A stretch of DNA of 64,000 nucleotides from Rubellimicrobium rubrum (GTDB lineage: Bacteria; Pseudomonadota; Alphaproteobacteria; Rhodobacterales; Rhodobacteraceae), in assembly GCF_006152115.1 (NCBI RefSeq), contig NZ_VDFU01000019.1, positions 1-64,000 of the forward strand, read 5' to 3'. The notes below the pieces were generated by a model, which worked only from the letters and a program-made list of their open reading frames with translations, ran no database searches and had not been told where the DNA came from. Shown one piece after another: positions 15,570-27,488 of this stretch (its first letter is position 1; every line of letters starts with the position of its first letter). The position numbers and the translations under genes are program-made.

Positions 15570-17465
15570 CTATTCGGCGGCTTCGGCTTCCATCACCAGG
15601 AAACCGCCCGACTGGCGGTTCCAGTAGCGCGCGTACAGGCCGCCACGGGCCAGGAGCGCTTCGTGAGTGCCTTCCTCCACGATGGTTCCGGCGTCCATGA
15701 CGACGATCCGGTCCATGCTGGCGATGGTGGACAGGCGGTGCGCGATGGCGATCACCGTCTTGCCGACCATGGCGTCCTCCAAAGCAGCCTGGATCTCAGC
15801 TTCGACCTCGCTGTCCAAGGCCGATGTCGCCTCGTCGAGCACGAGGATGGGCGCGTCCTTGAGCATGGCGCGGGCAAGCGCGATCCGCTGGCGCTGGCCG
15901 CCCGAGAGCTTCACGCCCCGCTCGCCCAGATGGGCGTCATAGCCTGTCCGTCCCTTGAAGTCCTCGAGGGTCAGGATGAAGTCGTGCGCCCGTGCGGCCC
16001 TGGCGGCGGCGATGACCTCCTCGTCGGTAGCGTCGGGACGGCCGTAGCGGATATTGTCGCGGGCCGAGCGGTTGAACATCGCCGTTTCCTGCGTGACCAT
16101 GCCGATGGCCTTGCGGAGTGACTCCTGCGTGACGTGACGGACATCCTGCCCGCCCACGGTAATGCGCCCCCGCTCCACGTCGTAAAGCCGCAGCAGCAGC
16201 GCCACTAATGTGGACTTGCCGGCGCCCGACGCCCCCACGAGGCCGATCTTCTCACGCGGGGCGATGGTCAGGTCCAGGTTGTGAAGCCCGCCTCCTTCGT
16301 CCTCGTCGCCGTCCCGTCCATAGATGAAGTTCACGTTGTCGAAGCGGAGACCTTCGGCGTTCCGCAGCGGAACGGCGTCGGGGGCGTCGGCCATGGTGTG
16401 GTTGTGGGCAAGGGTGTTCATGCCATCCTCGACCTCGCCCACGTTGGCATAAAGGCCCATGAGCGCGAAGCTGACCCAGCCGGTCATCTGCGCGATCCGC
16501 AGCGCCACCGTGCCGGTCGCCGCGATGTCTCCCGGCGTGGCGGTGCCTTGCGTCCAGAAATGGAGCGTCAGCCCCACCATCAGGACTGGCAGGAGCCCCG
16601 CGATGACCATGAGGCCGAACCGGAAGCTTGTGGAGATCGTGCCATAGTCGAGCGTCTGCTCGCGGTAGCGGTCCATGGCCCGGATCGCGGCCTCGTCCTC
16701 GGCCTCGGCATGGGCAAAGAGCTTGACGGTCCGCATGTTGGTGATGGTGTCCACCACCTGCCCGGTGACCACGGCGCGGGCAGCGGCCCGTCCTTCGGCC
16801 CGCTTGCGGATGCGCGGCAGGAAGCGGCTGATGTAGAACAGGTAGCCCGCGAACCACAAGCCCAGCACCAGGCCCACCCGCCAGTCGATGGTGATGACCA
16901 GCAGCAGGGTGGCGATGACCGAGGACAGGGCAAAGACGATGGTGTTGATGAACTCCACCGTGGACTCGGTCACCGCCCGGCCGGTCTGCATCTGCTTCTG
17001 CGCGATGCGTCCCGCAAAGTCGTTGTCGAAGAAGGTGATGTCCTGTCCCAGCGTCCAGCGATGCAGGCGCGACAGCACCAGCACGTTGAGCGATGGACCG
17101 ATCACCACCGACTGGAACATCGCGGACGCACCGAAGGTGAGCGGCCTCAGCACGACCAGGAACACGGCAATGGCGGAAAAGAGCACGACATGGTCCGACC
17201 AGAGCGTCCCGGGGCTGCTTTCGGAGGCCAAGTCGATCACCGTCCCGAGCAGGATCGCCGAGACCACCTCGGCGGTTCCGGCCAGCACGCTGACCACGGA
17301 AGCCACCATCAGAACCGGGAAGGATCCGCGCAGGCACCACTGGAAGAAGGCCCAAAGGGTTTGGGGCGGCCGGGGAACCGGGGTTTCGTCGAACGGCGGG
17401 ATCAGGCGGGCGAACCACTCGGCCCAGTTCGGGCGTATGGGGTGCGGCTCGCTGGCATCGGTCAT
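15570..17465 (-). CDS. ABC exporter half-transporter (permease fused to ATPase), second gene of pair
   Basis: 631 residues. N-terminal type IV exporter membrane domain with about six helices (for example FPVLMVASVVSVLAGTAEVV near residue 50). The ATPase domain has Walker A GASGAGKSTLV, signature LSGGQRQRIALARA, Walker B ILVLDEATSALD and switch His in IAHRLSTI, all intact. The ATG overlaps the stop of the preceding ABC gene (ATGA), so the two probably form a heterodimer of the MsbA/LmrCD type. Substrate unknown; lipid or drug export is possible. The in-frame extension to 17525 overlaps the partner and is rejected. Confidence 0.93.
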   Translation of the reverse strand: MTDASEPHPIRPNWAEWFARLIPPFDETPVPRPPQTLWAFFQWCLRGSFPVLMVASVVSVLAGTAEVVSAILLGTVIDLASESSPGTLWSDHVVLFSAIAVFLVVLRPLTFGASAMFQSVVIGPSLNVLVLSRLHRWTLGQDITFFDNDFAGRIAQKQMQTGRAVTESTVEFINTIVFALSSVIATLLLVITIDWRVGLVLGLWFAGYLFYISRFLPRIRKRAEGRAAARAVVTGQVVDTITNMRTVKLFAHAEAEDEAAIRAMDRYREQTLDYGTISTSFRFGLMVIAGLLPVLMVGLTLHFWTQGTATPGDIAATGTVALRIAQMTGWVSFALMGLYANVGEVEDGMNTLAHNHTMADAPDAVPLRNAEGLRFDNVNFIYGRDGDEDEGGGLHNLDLTIAPREKIGLVGASGAGKSTLVALLLRLYDVERGRITVGGQDVRHVTQESLRKAIGMVTQETAMFNRSARDNIRYGRPDATDEEVIAAARAARAHDFILTLEDFKGRTGYDAHLGERGVKLSGGQRQRIALARAMLKDAPILVLDEATSALDSEVEAEIQAALEDAMVGKTVIAIAHRLSTIASMDRIVVMDAGTIVEEGTHEALLARGGLYARYWNRQSGGFLVMEAEAAE

Positions 17466-19318
17466 TCGGCAGCCTCCGTCAGGTCGGGATCGAGTGCAAG
17501 GAAGCCGCCGGACTGACGGTTCCAAAGTCGGGCATAGATTCCGCCTTGGGCGAGCAGCGCGTCATGGGCGCCGTCCTCCACGATCCGGCCCCCGTCGATG
17601 ACGACGATCCGGTCCATGCGGGCGATGGTGGACAGGCGGTGCGCGATGGCGATCACCGTCTTGCCTTCCATCATGGAAGCCAGCGTTTCCTGGATCGCTG
17701 CCTCGACCTCGGAGTCGAGGGCCGAGGTCGCCTCGTCCATCACCAGGATCGGAGCGTCCTTCAGGATGACGCGGGCCAGGGCGATCCGCTGCCGCTGCCC
17801 ACCCGACAGCTTGACCCCGCGCTCTCCCACCTTGGCGTCGTAGCCCCGATTCCCCTCACCGTCCTCGAGCCGAAGGATGAAGTCGTGCGCCTCAGCCTGC
17901 CGGGCGGCGTCGATCATCTCGGCCTCGGTCGCGTCAGGACGCCCGTAGAGGAGATTCTCTCGTACCGAGCGGTGAAGGAGGGAGCTGTCCTGCTGCACCA
18001 TGCCGATCGCGGCGCGTAGGGAGTCCTGCGTCACGGCGCGGACGTCTTGGCCGTCGATTACAATCGCGCCACGCTCGGCGTCATAGAAGCGCAGGAGAAG
18101 CTTGACCAAGGTGGACTTCCCTGCCCCTGACCGGCCCACAAGGCCCACCTTCTGGCGCGGCTGGATCCGCAGGTCCAAGTCATCGAGGCCACCGCTGTCC
18201 TTCCCGTAGTGATGGGACACCTCACGGAACTCGATGCGCCCCTCATCGACCCGGAGAGGCTTGGCCCAGGCAGAGTCCAGAAGGGTGATGGGCTGCGCGA
18301 TGCTGTCCATGCCTTCTCCGACAACGCCCAGGGCCTCGAAGAACTGCGACACGGACATCATGATCCAGCCCGACATGTTCGACAGCCGCAGCACGAGCGC
18401 GGATGCGGCGGCGACCACCCCGACCGAGGCTGCCCCTGCCGTCCAGAGCCAGATGGCCCAGCCGGTGACGCCCACGATCAGGATGCCGTTCAGGAGCGTC
18501 AGGCACAGGTCCATGATCGTGAAAAGCCGCATCTCGCGCTGAAAGGTGGTGCGGGTGCGTGCCATAGCGTCGCGGGCCTGGGCCAGTTCGCGGTCGCCCT
18601 GCGCGAACATCTTCACCGAATGGATGTTGGTGTAGGCGTCCACGACCCGGCCCGTCAGGGTGCTGCGGGCCTCGGAGGCGGCCTTGGAGGCAGGACCCAT
18701 GCGGCGGACTGTCCAGACCACCAGCGCGCCATAGGGAATAAGCCAGAACGACAGCGGGATCAGGAGTCTGGGGTCAGCCGTCCAAAGGAGAATCCCGGCT
18801 CCCAAAATGTAGGAGATCGCATAGGCGATGGCGTCGAACATTTGATAGACGGCATCGCCCGCCGAGCTTGGAGCCTGCATGACCCGGCTGGCGAGGCGGC
18901 CGGCAAAGTCGTCCTCGAACCAGCCCACGGACTGGCGCAGGACGTGTCCATGGGACCGCCAGCGGATCAGCGTGCCGAAATTCGGGAGGATGGCGTTGTT
19001 CAGGAGCAGCGCCTGAAGGCCGAACACCACAGGACGCACCAGCAGCACGAAGCCCGCCACCAGGAGAAGCTCCAGCCCGTGCTCCCGCAGGGCGGTGTCG
19101 GGATCGGCGGCTGTCAGGGTGTCGATCAACTGGCCCGAATAGGAGATCAGCCAGAGTTCGATGAAAGCTACGCCGGCCGCGGCCAGGCCCGTGGCCCAGA
19201 ACACGCCGCGGAACGGTCCCATGAAGGACCGCAGGAATGGCCAAAGCCGACGTGGCGGGTCATTGACCGCCGCATGGGCCGCGAAGGGATCGACGAGCTT
19301 TTCGAAGAAGCGGAACAT
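17462..19318 (-). CDS. ABC exporter half-transporter (permease fused to ATPase), first gene of pair
   Basis: 618 residues, starting MFRFFEKLVDPFAAH. Same architecture as its partner: membrane domain (about 20-320) and ATPase with Walker A GRSGAGKSTLV, LSGGQRQRIALARV, ILVMDEATSALD and IAHRLSTI. Both ATP sites of the pair keep the catalytic Glu and His, unlike asymmetric heterodimers with one dead site. Both proteins end with the related phrase LWNRQSGGFL / YWNRQSGGFL, indicating a local duplication. No neighbour indicates substrate. Confidence 0.93.
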   Translation of the reverse strand: MFRFFEKLVDPFAAHAAVNDPPRRLWPFLRSFMGPFRGVFWATGLAAAGVAFIELWLISYSGQLIDTLTAADPDTALREHGLELLLVAGFVLLVRPVVFGLQALLLNNAILPNFGTLIRWRSHGHVLRQSVGWFEDDFAGRLASRVMQAPSSAGDAVYQMFDAIAYAISYILGAGILLWTADPRLLIPLSFWLIPYGALVVWTVRRMGPASKAASEARSTLTGRVVDAYTNIHSVKMFAQGDRELAQARDAMARTRTTFQREMRLFTIMDLCLTLLNGILIVGVTGWAIWLWTAGAASVGVVAAASALVLRLSNMSGWIMMSVSQFFEALGVVGEGMDSIAQPITLLDSAWAKPLRVDEGRIEFREVSHHYGKDSGGLDDLDLRIQPRQKVGLVGRSGAGKSTLVKLLLRFYDAERGAIVIDGQDVRAVTQDSLRAAIGMVQQDSSLLHRSVRENLLYGRPDATEAEMIDAARQAEAHDFILRLEDGEGNRGYDAKVGERGVKLSGGQRQRIALARVILKDAPILVMDEATSALDSEVEAAIQETLASMMEGKTVIAIAHRLSTIARMDRIVVIDGGRIVEDGAHDALLAQGGIYARLWNRQSGGFLALDPDLTEAAE

Positions 19319-19445
19319 GGGGCACGCAAAACGGGCCGCCGCCTGGGCAGGGCGGAACGGGCCATGAGGATCGGGGTGGCTCGGCGGATATAGATCGGCC
19401 CGGGCAGCAGGGAAACGGAAGCAGCCGCTTTTTCAGGCAGGGCCC

Positions 19446-20597
19446 TTACGGCAGGCTCAGCAGCGCCTCAGGGCGGAGGCCGAAGCCTGAGTCGATCCAC
19501 GCCTGCTCCAGCGTCCGAAGGCGCTGGCCGAGGGCGCTGCCGGACAAGGGGGCGAGGTCGGCCGCAGACAGGGGAAAGCGCTGCGCTGCACCCTGGCGCG
19601 CGCGATCGGCGTCCTCCGCCGTCATGAGCGCATTCGACAGCGCTGCTCTCAGTGCCAGGATGTCGAGGGCATCCTCGGCCCCGAGCCGATAACCGAGTTC
19701 GCCCGGACTGGTCACGGTGCTCATCCCTTCGAGGAGGCGGGCCAGACGGTTGCCCTGAGCGCGCGACAGCCGGAGCCGATCCACGGGCTCCTCGCCGCCG
19801 ATTGCAGCCAGCCGCCGCAGGGGGTCCGGAGGAAGCCCGGCCTCGCCCTCGATGTGCACCAGGGGACCCAGGAGTCCGTCCCCGGCGCCCGGAAGGATAC
19901 GGGCCAGCGTTCCCGTAGCACGCATGGCCGCCACCGCCGGCGCGGGATCGGGAGCAGCCAGAAGCCGGAGCATCTCCTGCCCGACCCGTTCGCGCGACAG
20001 GGTGTCCAAGCCATCGAGGTTGCGCGCGACGGCATCCAGAGCGTCAGGATCGAGCCCTTCCTCTGGATCGCCGTGACAGGCATGGAAGCGGAAGTAGCGC
20101 AACGAGCGGAGGTAATCCTCCCGGATGCGCGTTCCGGGATGGCCAACGAACCGGACGCGCCGTGCCGCCAGATCCGGGAGCCCTCCCATCGGATCGAGCA
20201 GCGTCCCGTCCGCCGAAAGGTAGAGCGCATTCATGGTGAAGTCTCGGCGGCGGGCGTCCTCGGCCGGATCGGTTCCGAACGCGACGACGGCATGGCGGCC
20301 ATCGGTTTCGACGTCACGGCGCAGCGTCGTGACCTCCACCGGGCGACCGGCCAGCACGGTGACCGTGCCATGATCGAGGCCGGTCGGCACGGGCCGGAGC
20401 CCCGCCGCCTCGGCCAATTCCATGACCCGGTGAGGAGCCGCATCCGTCGTGATGTCGATGTCACCCAAGGGACGGCCCAAAAGCGCATCGCGGACGGCGC
20501 CTCCGACGATCCAGGACCGATGGCCGCCCTCTCCCAGCATGGACAGGACGCGCTGCGCGGCCTCATCGGCCAGCAGCGGAGCCAAGGCGTCGGTCAT
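19446..20597 (-). CDS. cca: CCA tRNA nucleotidyltransferase
   Basis: 383 residues. The class II nucleotidyltransferase head is clear: WIVGGAVRDALLGRPLGDIDITTDA with the two metal-binding Asp residues. RRDFTMNALYLSADG, DYLRSLRYFRFHA and a helical C-terminal body follow. It adds or repairs the 3' CCA of tRNA. ATG 20597 (MTDALAPLL) is one base after the upstream CoA-pyrophosphatase stop; the longer form from 20687 would overlap that gene. No C-terminal HD phosphohydrolase domain, as usual in alphaproteobacteria. Confidence 0.95.
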   Translation of the reverse strand: MTDALAPLLADEAAQRVLSMLGEGGHRSWIVGGAVRDALLGRPLGDIDITTDAAPHRVMELAEAAGLRPVPTGLDHGTVTVLAGRPVEVTTLRRDVETDGRHAVVAFGTDPAEDARRRDFTMNALYLSADGTLLDPMGGLPDLAARRVRFVGHPGTRIREDYLRSLRYFRFHACHGDPEEGLDPDALDAVARNLDGLDTLSRERVGQEMLRLLAAPDPAPAVAAMRATGTLARILPGAGDGLLGPLVHIEGEAGLPPDPLRRLAAIGGEEPVDRLRLSRAQGNRLARLLEGMSTVTSPGELGYRLGAEDALDILALRAALSNALMTAEDADRARQGAAQRFPLSAADLAPLSGSALGQRLRTLEQAWIDSGFGLRPEALLSLP

Positions 20598-20598
20598 G

Positions 20599-21207
20599 TC
20601 AGTCACGGACAGTCTCCATTCGTTCGGCAAGCCCGCGCAGAAGCCGGGCCGTCGCTCCCCAGATGTAATAGGGGCCGAACGGGACAACCCAATAGCGTCG
20701 GTGCCGTCCCTGCCAGCGGCGGCCTTCGATGCGGAAGTTGTCGAGCCTGACCAGATGCGACAAGGGCACGAAGAACACCTCGGCGACCTCGCCTGCCTCG
20801 GGCCTGGCTACGAATGGGGTGCGGATCAGGGCCAGGACGGCCGTCACGGAAAAGGCCGTCACAGTCTCGTGCGGACCGTAGGTGCCCAGAACCTCGACCT
20901 GCCCTGACGGCAGGCCCACTTCCTCGTGCGCTTCCCGCAGGGCCGCCGCCGCCGCGTCCTCTGTGCCGTCCAGCTTGCCCCCCGGCAGCGCGATCTGGCC
21001 GGGGTGATGGCGCAGATGAGCCGAGCGCTTGGTCAGGATCACCTGCGCCTCGGCTCCCGCCAAGTCTACTGCCAGCAGGACTGCGGCAGGCCGGAGTTCC
21101 CGGCCCGTCGGGCGGGGTAGGCCGGGATCGAGATCGAAGTCGGACGAGGCGGCCCGGGGAACCGCCAACGCCCGACGCAAAAGGACCTCGGCCTCAGAGG
21201 GATGCAC
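20599..21207 (-). CDS. CoA pyrophosphatase (Nudix, NudL-like)
   Basis: 202 residues starting from GTG at 21207. The Nudix box is GGKLDGTEDAAAAALREAHEEVGL (about residues 76-99), preceded by HLRHHPGQIALPGG, which is the CoA-diphosphatase-specific sequence. It hydrolyses CoA to phosphopantetheine and adenosine 3',5'-bisphosphate. The start overlaps hslO by 14 nt and the stop is 1 nt from cca, giving an hslO-nudL-cca operon. Confidence 0.9.
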   Translation of the reverse strand: MHPSEAEVLLRRALAVPRAASSDFDLDPGLPRPTGRELRPAAVLLAVDLAGAEAQVILTKRSAHLRHHPGQIALPGGKLDGTEDAAAAALREAHEEVGLPSGQVEVLGTYGPHETVTAFSVTAVLALIRTPFVARPEAGEVAEVFFVPLSHLVRLDNFRIEGRRWQGRHRRYWVVPFGPYYIWGATARLLRGLAERMETVRD

Positions 21208-22204
21208 TCGCGCCCGCCGGAACCGTCGCTTCGAAGCCCAGTGTGTTGGGCTCGAACTCGTAATGCGCGCCGCAGAACTGGCAGTCGGCTGTCACGATGC
21301 CCTCATCCGTCGTCATGTGGCCGATGTCCTTGGCCGAATAGATCGACAGCGACTGGCGTACCTTGTCCTCGCTGCAGGAGCAGCCGAAGCCCACGGGATG
21401 CGCGCTGAAGATGCGCGGGCCTTCCTCGTGGAACAGCCGCACGAGAAGGTCGGTGGGCTGCACCTGCGGCCCTACCAGCTCCAAATCCTCCACCGTGTCG
21501 AGAAGGATGTTGGCGCGGGACCAGTTCTCCCCCTCTTCACCATCAAGGATGTCGCTGTGATGCAAAAGCCCGTTCTCGCCCGTGCCTTCGGCAGCGGCGA
21601 CGCCCATGCCGATCTTGGGCATGTGCTGCATCATGACACCACCCGCGCGCCACCGCTCCTCGGTTTCGCCGTTGAGCCGGGACCGGCCGAAGGACAGCGC
21701 GAAGCGCGTCGGCAGCTGCTCGGACTGCGCGAAATAGGTCTCGGCGCACGCGGCCAGCGATCCGCCCGCGAGCGGAGTGATGCCCTGGTAGGGGCTGGTC
21801 CCCTGCCCCTGGTCGATGAGGATCGCGAAATATCCCTTGCCGATTTGACGGAACGGCTCACCGGTCCCGTCCAGACGAGCGGGGTCGAAGCTCGCCCAGG
21901 CCCGGATGCGCGCCGGCTCGCCTTCGAATTCGGGAGCGTAGTAATCGGCCGCGATGATCCGGGCCGGGCCGTCGCCACGAACCTGGATCGACAGCTTCCA
22001 GCGCAGCTTGACCGTAGGCCCGATCAGCGCGGCCAGAAGGGCCGTCTCGGCCACCAGGGCCTCGATGGCGGGGGGATAATCATGCTGCGACAGGACCTTC
22101 TCCAGCGTTCCATCAAGGCGCGCCACGCGGCCCCGGATGTCCGAAGCGTCGAGTTGAAAGGGCAGGACGGTGTCGTCCCAGGCAAGTCGGGCGCCGAGGC
22201 TCAT
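21194..22204 (-). CDS. hslO: Redox-regulated chaperone Hsp33
   Basis: 336 residues starting MSLGARLAWDDTVLPFQLD. The C-terminal zinc/redox switch is visible: CSCSEDKV (Cys275, Cys277) and CQFC (Cys308, Cys311). The core contains EALVAETALLAALIGPTVKLRWKLSIQVRGDGP and GKGYFAILIDQG. Under oxidative stress the zinc is lost and Hsp33 becomes an active holdase. The start is ATG 22204; longer in-frame extensions run into the divergent Nudix gene. A heat-shock-like promoter lies about 80 bp upstream. Confidence 0.95.
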   Translation of the reverse strand: MSLGARLAWDDTVLPFQLDASDIRGRVARLDGTLEKVLSQHDYPPAIEALVAETALLAALIGPTVKLRWKLSIQVRGDGPARIIAADYYAPEFEGEPARIRAWASFDPARLDGTGEPFRQIGKGYFAILIDQGQGTSPYQGITPLAGGSLAACAETYFAQSEQLPTRFALSFGRSRLNGETEERWRAGGVMMQHMPKIGMGVAAAEGTGENGLLHHSDILDGEEGENWSRANILLDTVEDLELVGPQVQPTDLLVRLFHEEGPRIFSAHPVGFGCSCSEDKVRQSLSIYSAKDIGHMTTDEGIVTADCQFCGAHYEFEPNTLGFEATVPAGASASL

Positions 22205-22283
22205 GGGAAATCCTTTAGCGAAGAATGCCGACGGCTCCAACAAAGGAGAGGGCGCGTCTGGCCGGAGAGGGGATCGGGCCACA

Positions 22284-22312
22284 ATATAGGACGCAAGGCA
22301 CGAGGTTTGAAG
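22284..22312 (-). promoter_or_regulatory. Sigma-32-like (RpoH) promoter of hslO
   Basis: On the minus strand CTTCAA (22307-22312) is followed after 16 bp by CCTATAT (22284-22290). This resembles the alphaproteobacterial RpoH consensus CTTGA-N16/17-CYTATnT with one mismatch in the -35 element. hslO is a known heat-shock gene in other bacteria, which supports the call. The sequence also lies within the divergent gap to the Nudix gene. Confidence 0.45.
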
Positions 22313-22321
22313 GGGTTGGCG

Positions 22322-22789
22322 ATGCGGCGCTGGGGCGGAGCGGTGGAGCGGGGACGGACTTACAGGCGCAGGCCGGGGGCCTATGCGATACTGTGGCGCG
22401 ACGGGACCCTGCTCCTGACACTCCAGGCCGAGCCCGAGTCCGAGATACAGCTTCCCGGCGGAGGGATCGATCCCGGCGAGTCCCCCTTGCGTGCGCTTCA
22501 TCGGGAGGTGTTCGAGGAGACCGGATGGACCATAGCAGGGGCAAGGCGGCTCGGGGCCTACAAGCGGTTCGCCTATATGCCCGACTATGATCTTTGGGCG
22601 GAGAAGATCTGCCATGTCTGGCTGGCACGTCCATCCCGGAGGATCGGGCCGCCTCCGGAGCAGGCCCACGCACCACTCTGGGCGCCGCCCGCCGTGGCCC
22701 TCGACCTCCTGCCCAATCCGGCAGAGCGGGACTTTCTTCGGCGCGTCCTTCGGACAGAAAAGGGGCGGTACGCCATCGACTGGGCCTGA
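22322..22789 (+). CDS. Nudix hydrolase
   Basis: 155 residues starting MRRWGGAVERG. The Nudix box is GGGIDPGESPLRALHREVFEETGW, intact with REVFEETG. N-terminal RRRPGAYAILWRDGTLLLTLQ is typical of MutT/ADP-ribose-type enzymes. Substrate cannot be assigned. It is divergent from hslO with a 117-bp gap; the large upstream open frame is a shadow of hslO and the CoA pyrophosphatase gene. A 232-bp gap separates it from argG. Confidence 0.87.
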   Translation: MRRWGGAVERGRTYRRRPGAYAILWRDGTLLLTLQAEPESEIQLPGGGIDPGESPLRALHREVFEETGWTIAGARRLGAYKRFAYMPDYDLWAEKICHVWLARPSRRIGPPPEQAHAPLWAPPAVALDLLPNPAERDFLRRVLRTEKGRYAIDWA

Positions 22790-22900
22790 GGGGTACGACG
22801 ATAGTTCAACACCCCTGAAGGGTCCCCTTGGCTGACCGGTCCGGCCGCCGATCGCGGCAGTAGCGGACCCCAAGATCCGAAGCGCGTCGATGTCTCGCCC

Positions 22901-22914
22901 ACGGGTCGACCCGT
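22901..22914. repeat. Perfect 14-bp palindrome upstream of argG
   Basis: ACGGGTCGACCCGT is an exact palindrome. It is flanked by TGTCT (22891-22895) and AGACA (22915-22919), which also pair, leaving five unpaired bases on one side. It lies about 50 bp upstream of the proposed argG -35 element. It could be an operator for a dimeric regulator or part of a hairpin; nothing in the window identifies a regulator. Confidence 0.5.
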
Positions 22915-22964
22915 AGACAGCACGGCCTGCGGAGAGCCGCCCCGCGCGCGGTCATGGGGCTGCC

Positions 22965-22993
22965 TTGTTCGCCTGCGTGAAACCCGCTAGGGC
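22965..22993 (+). promoter_or_regulatory. Possible argG promoter
   Basis: TTGTTC (22965-22970) and TAGGGC (22988-22993) are separated by 17 bp, 29 bp before the argG ATG. The -10 match is only fair. The leader would be short and contains CACGGAG just before the start. Confidence 0.35.
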
Positions 22994-23021
22994 GCGCAAA
23001 ACCTGCTCACGGAGTCGTGCC

Positions 23022-24254
23022 ATGACCGCGCCTGCCCCCAAGAAGGTCGTCCTCGCCTATTCCGGCGGGCTCGACACCTCGATCATCCTGAAGTGGCTCC
23101 AGACGGAGTACGGCTGCGAGGTCGTGACCTTCACCGCCGACCTGGGCCAGGGCGAGGAGTTGGAACCGGCGCGCGCCAAGGCGGAGCTGCTGGGCATCCG
23201 GTCCGAGAACATCCACATTGAGGACCTGCGCGAGGAGTTCGTGCGGGACTTCGTGTTCCCGATGTTCCGCGCGAACGCGGTCTATGAGGGGCTTTACCTG
23301 CTCGGGACCTCCATCGCGCGGCCCCTGATCGCCAAGCGGCTTGCGGAGATCGCCGCCGAGACGGGCGCGGACGCGGTAGCGCATGGCGCGACCGGCAAGG
23401 GCAACGACCAAGTGCGGTTCGAGCTGGGCGTCGCGGCGCTGAACCCGGCGCTCAAGGTCATCGCGCCCTGGCGGCTGTGGGATCTGACCTCGCGGACGAA
23501 GCTGCTGGAGTTCGCCGAGGCGAACCAGATTCCCATCGCCAAGGACAAGCGGGGCGAGGCGCCGTTCTCGGTCGATGCGAACCTGCTGCACACGTCCTCC
23601 GAGGGGAAGGTGCTGGAGAACCCGGCCGACGAGCCGCCCGCCTATGTTTGGCAGCGCACCGTGGACCCCGAGGAGGCCCCCAATACCCCCGAGATGGTCG
23701 AGATCGGCTTCGAGTGTGGCGACGCCGTTTCGGTGAACGGCGAGCGGCTGTCGCCCGCGGCGTTGCTCGCGAAGCTCAACGAGCTGGGCGGCAAGCATGG
23801 CGTGGGACGGCTCGACCTCGTGGAGAACCGCTTCGTGGGAATGAAGTCGCGCGGCGCCTACGAGACGCCCGGCGGGACGATCCTGCTCGAGGCACATCGG
23901 GGGATCGAGCAGATCACGCTGGATGCGGGTGCTGGGCATCTAAAGGACTCGATCATGCCGCGCTATGCGGAGCTGATCTACAATGGCTTCTGGTTCAGCC
24001 CCGAGCGGGAGATGCTGCAGGCCCTCATCGATAAGTCGCAAGAGCATGTGGGCGGGACAGTGCGGGTCAAGCTTTTCAAGGGCTCGGTCCGGACGGTCGC
24101 ACGGTGGTCGGACCACTCGCTGTATTCCGAAAAGCACGTGACCTTCGAGGAGGACGCGGGCGCCTACGACCAGAAGGACGCGGAAGGCTTCATCCGCCTG
24201 AACGCGCTGCGGCTCCGGCTGGTGGCGGTGCGGAACGCGCGGGCCAAGGGCTGA
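23022..24254 (+). CDS. argG: Argininosuccinate synthase
   Basis: 410 residues. The N-terminal PP-loop is [58 protein letters not shown] and [15 protein letters not shown] follow in the expected order. It joins citrulline and aspartate using ATP in arginine synthesis. ATG 23022 matches family starts; an in-frame start at 22965 would overlap the proposed promoter. Single gene with its own upstream region and a convergent terminator downstream. Confidence 0.98.
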   Translation: MTAPAPKKVVLAYSGGLDTSIILKWLQTEYGCEVVTFTADLGQGEELEPARAKAELLGIRSENIHIEDLREEFVRDFVFPMFRANAVYEGLYLLGTSIARPLIAKRLAEIAAETGADAVAHGATGKGNDQVRFELGVAALNPALKVIAPWRLWDLTSRTKLLEFAEANQIPIAKDKRGEAPFSVDANLLHTSSEGKVLENPADEPPAYVWQRTVDPEEAPNTPEMVEIGFECGDAVSVNGERLSPAALLAKLNELGGKHGVGRLDLVENRFVGMKSRGAYETPGGTILLEAHRGIEQITLDAGAGHLKDSIMPRYAELIYNGFWFSPEREMLQALIDKSQEHVGGTVRVKLFKGSVRTVARWSDHSLYSEKHVTFEEDAGAYDQKDAEGFIRLNALRLRLVAVRNARAKG

Positions 24255-24303
24255 AAACGTCACCGGTCCTTACAAAGGCCGCTGCGATCAAGGGCAGTCC
24301 ACG

Positions 24304-24328
24304 AGGCCGGGGCACGTCACCCCGGCCT
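24304..24328. terminator. Hairpin between convergent argG and the ribokinase gene
   Basis: Exact 9-bp arms AGGCCGGGG (24304-24312) and CCCCGGCCT (24320-24328) with a 7-nt loop, 50 nt after the argG stop and 21 nt before the end of the convergent gene. Little T-richness follows. Confidence 0.65.
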
Positions 24329-24348
24329 TCCCAAACCCGGGTTGCACC

Positions 24349-25214
24349 TCAGTTTTCTTGAAAGGCTTCGGCTTCGTAGCGTGCGGGGATCGCATCAGCC
24401 GCCCCGTGGCGCGTGACCTTGAGCGCAGCGGCCCGGGTTGCAAGATCGATGGCTGCCGGCATCGCCTGCCCCGCATCGAGGCCAGCCAGAAGGTAGCCCG
24501 TGAAGGTGTCGCCCGCCCCTGTCGTGTCCACGGCGGTCACCCGGACAGAGGGAAATCGGGCCTCCTCATGGTTTCGGAGCCAGAGGCAACCCTCGGGTCC
24601 CAGAGTGACGATCACATCGGCGACCCCGAGGCTTCCCGGACCCTGCCCCGTGGCCTTCCGCAACTGCTCGGCCTCGACCTCATTAAGAACAAGCAGATCG
24701 GCAAAGGGTAGGATGGCCCGCACTGCACCGGCCTCGAACGGGGCGGCGGCATAGGCTACGCGAAGCCCACGGATCCGGGCCGAGCGGGCGGCCTCCACCT
24801 GATGATTGGTCTCGTTCTGGGTCAGGAACAGGTCACCAGCCCGCGCTCCCGCAAGCTGGGTGTCGATATGCGTAATGGGAACCTGCCGGTTCGTCCCGGG
24901 GTAAACGATGATCATGTTCTCGGCCGCATCATCCACGGCGATGATCGCATGGCCCGACGGGCTGTCGAGCGTCACGATGGCACCCGTGTCCACGCCATAG
25001 CTGCGCAGACGCTCGACCATCCAGCCACCCTCTGGGCCGACCGCGCCGATATGTCTTATATTGCCACCAGCCCGTGCACAGGCTACCGACATGTTTGCTC
25101 CCTTGCCGCCAAGCCCAGTGGTCAAGCTGCGTGCGGCGAGCGTCTCTCCCGGCCCAGGGATGTGAGGAAGGGCATAGACATGGTCGGCGTTGATGCTGCC
25201 GAGGTTCCAAACGG

Positions 25215-25218
<4 letters not shown>
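24349..25218 (-). CDS. rbsK: Ribokinase (PfkB family carbohydrate kinase)
   Basis: 289 residues. Substrate motif GLGGKGANMSVACARAGG and anion hole/catalytic base VTAVDTTGAGDTFTGYLLAGLD are both intact. LVLNEVEAEQL is typical of the ribokinase branch. It phosphorylates ribose, or a related sugar or nucleoside, on O5. The ATG overlaps the maeB stop (ATGA), so it is expressed behind malic enzyme. No ribose transporter is nearby, so exact substrate is uncertain. Confidence 0.85.

Positions 25219-27488
<2,270 letters not shown>

Noticed and set aside
22977-22983. GTGAAAC upstream of argG as a third parS
   Set aside because: Only the right half-site matches; the left half has no resemblance to the parS palindrome.
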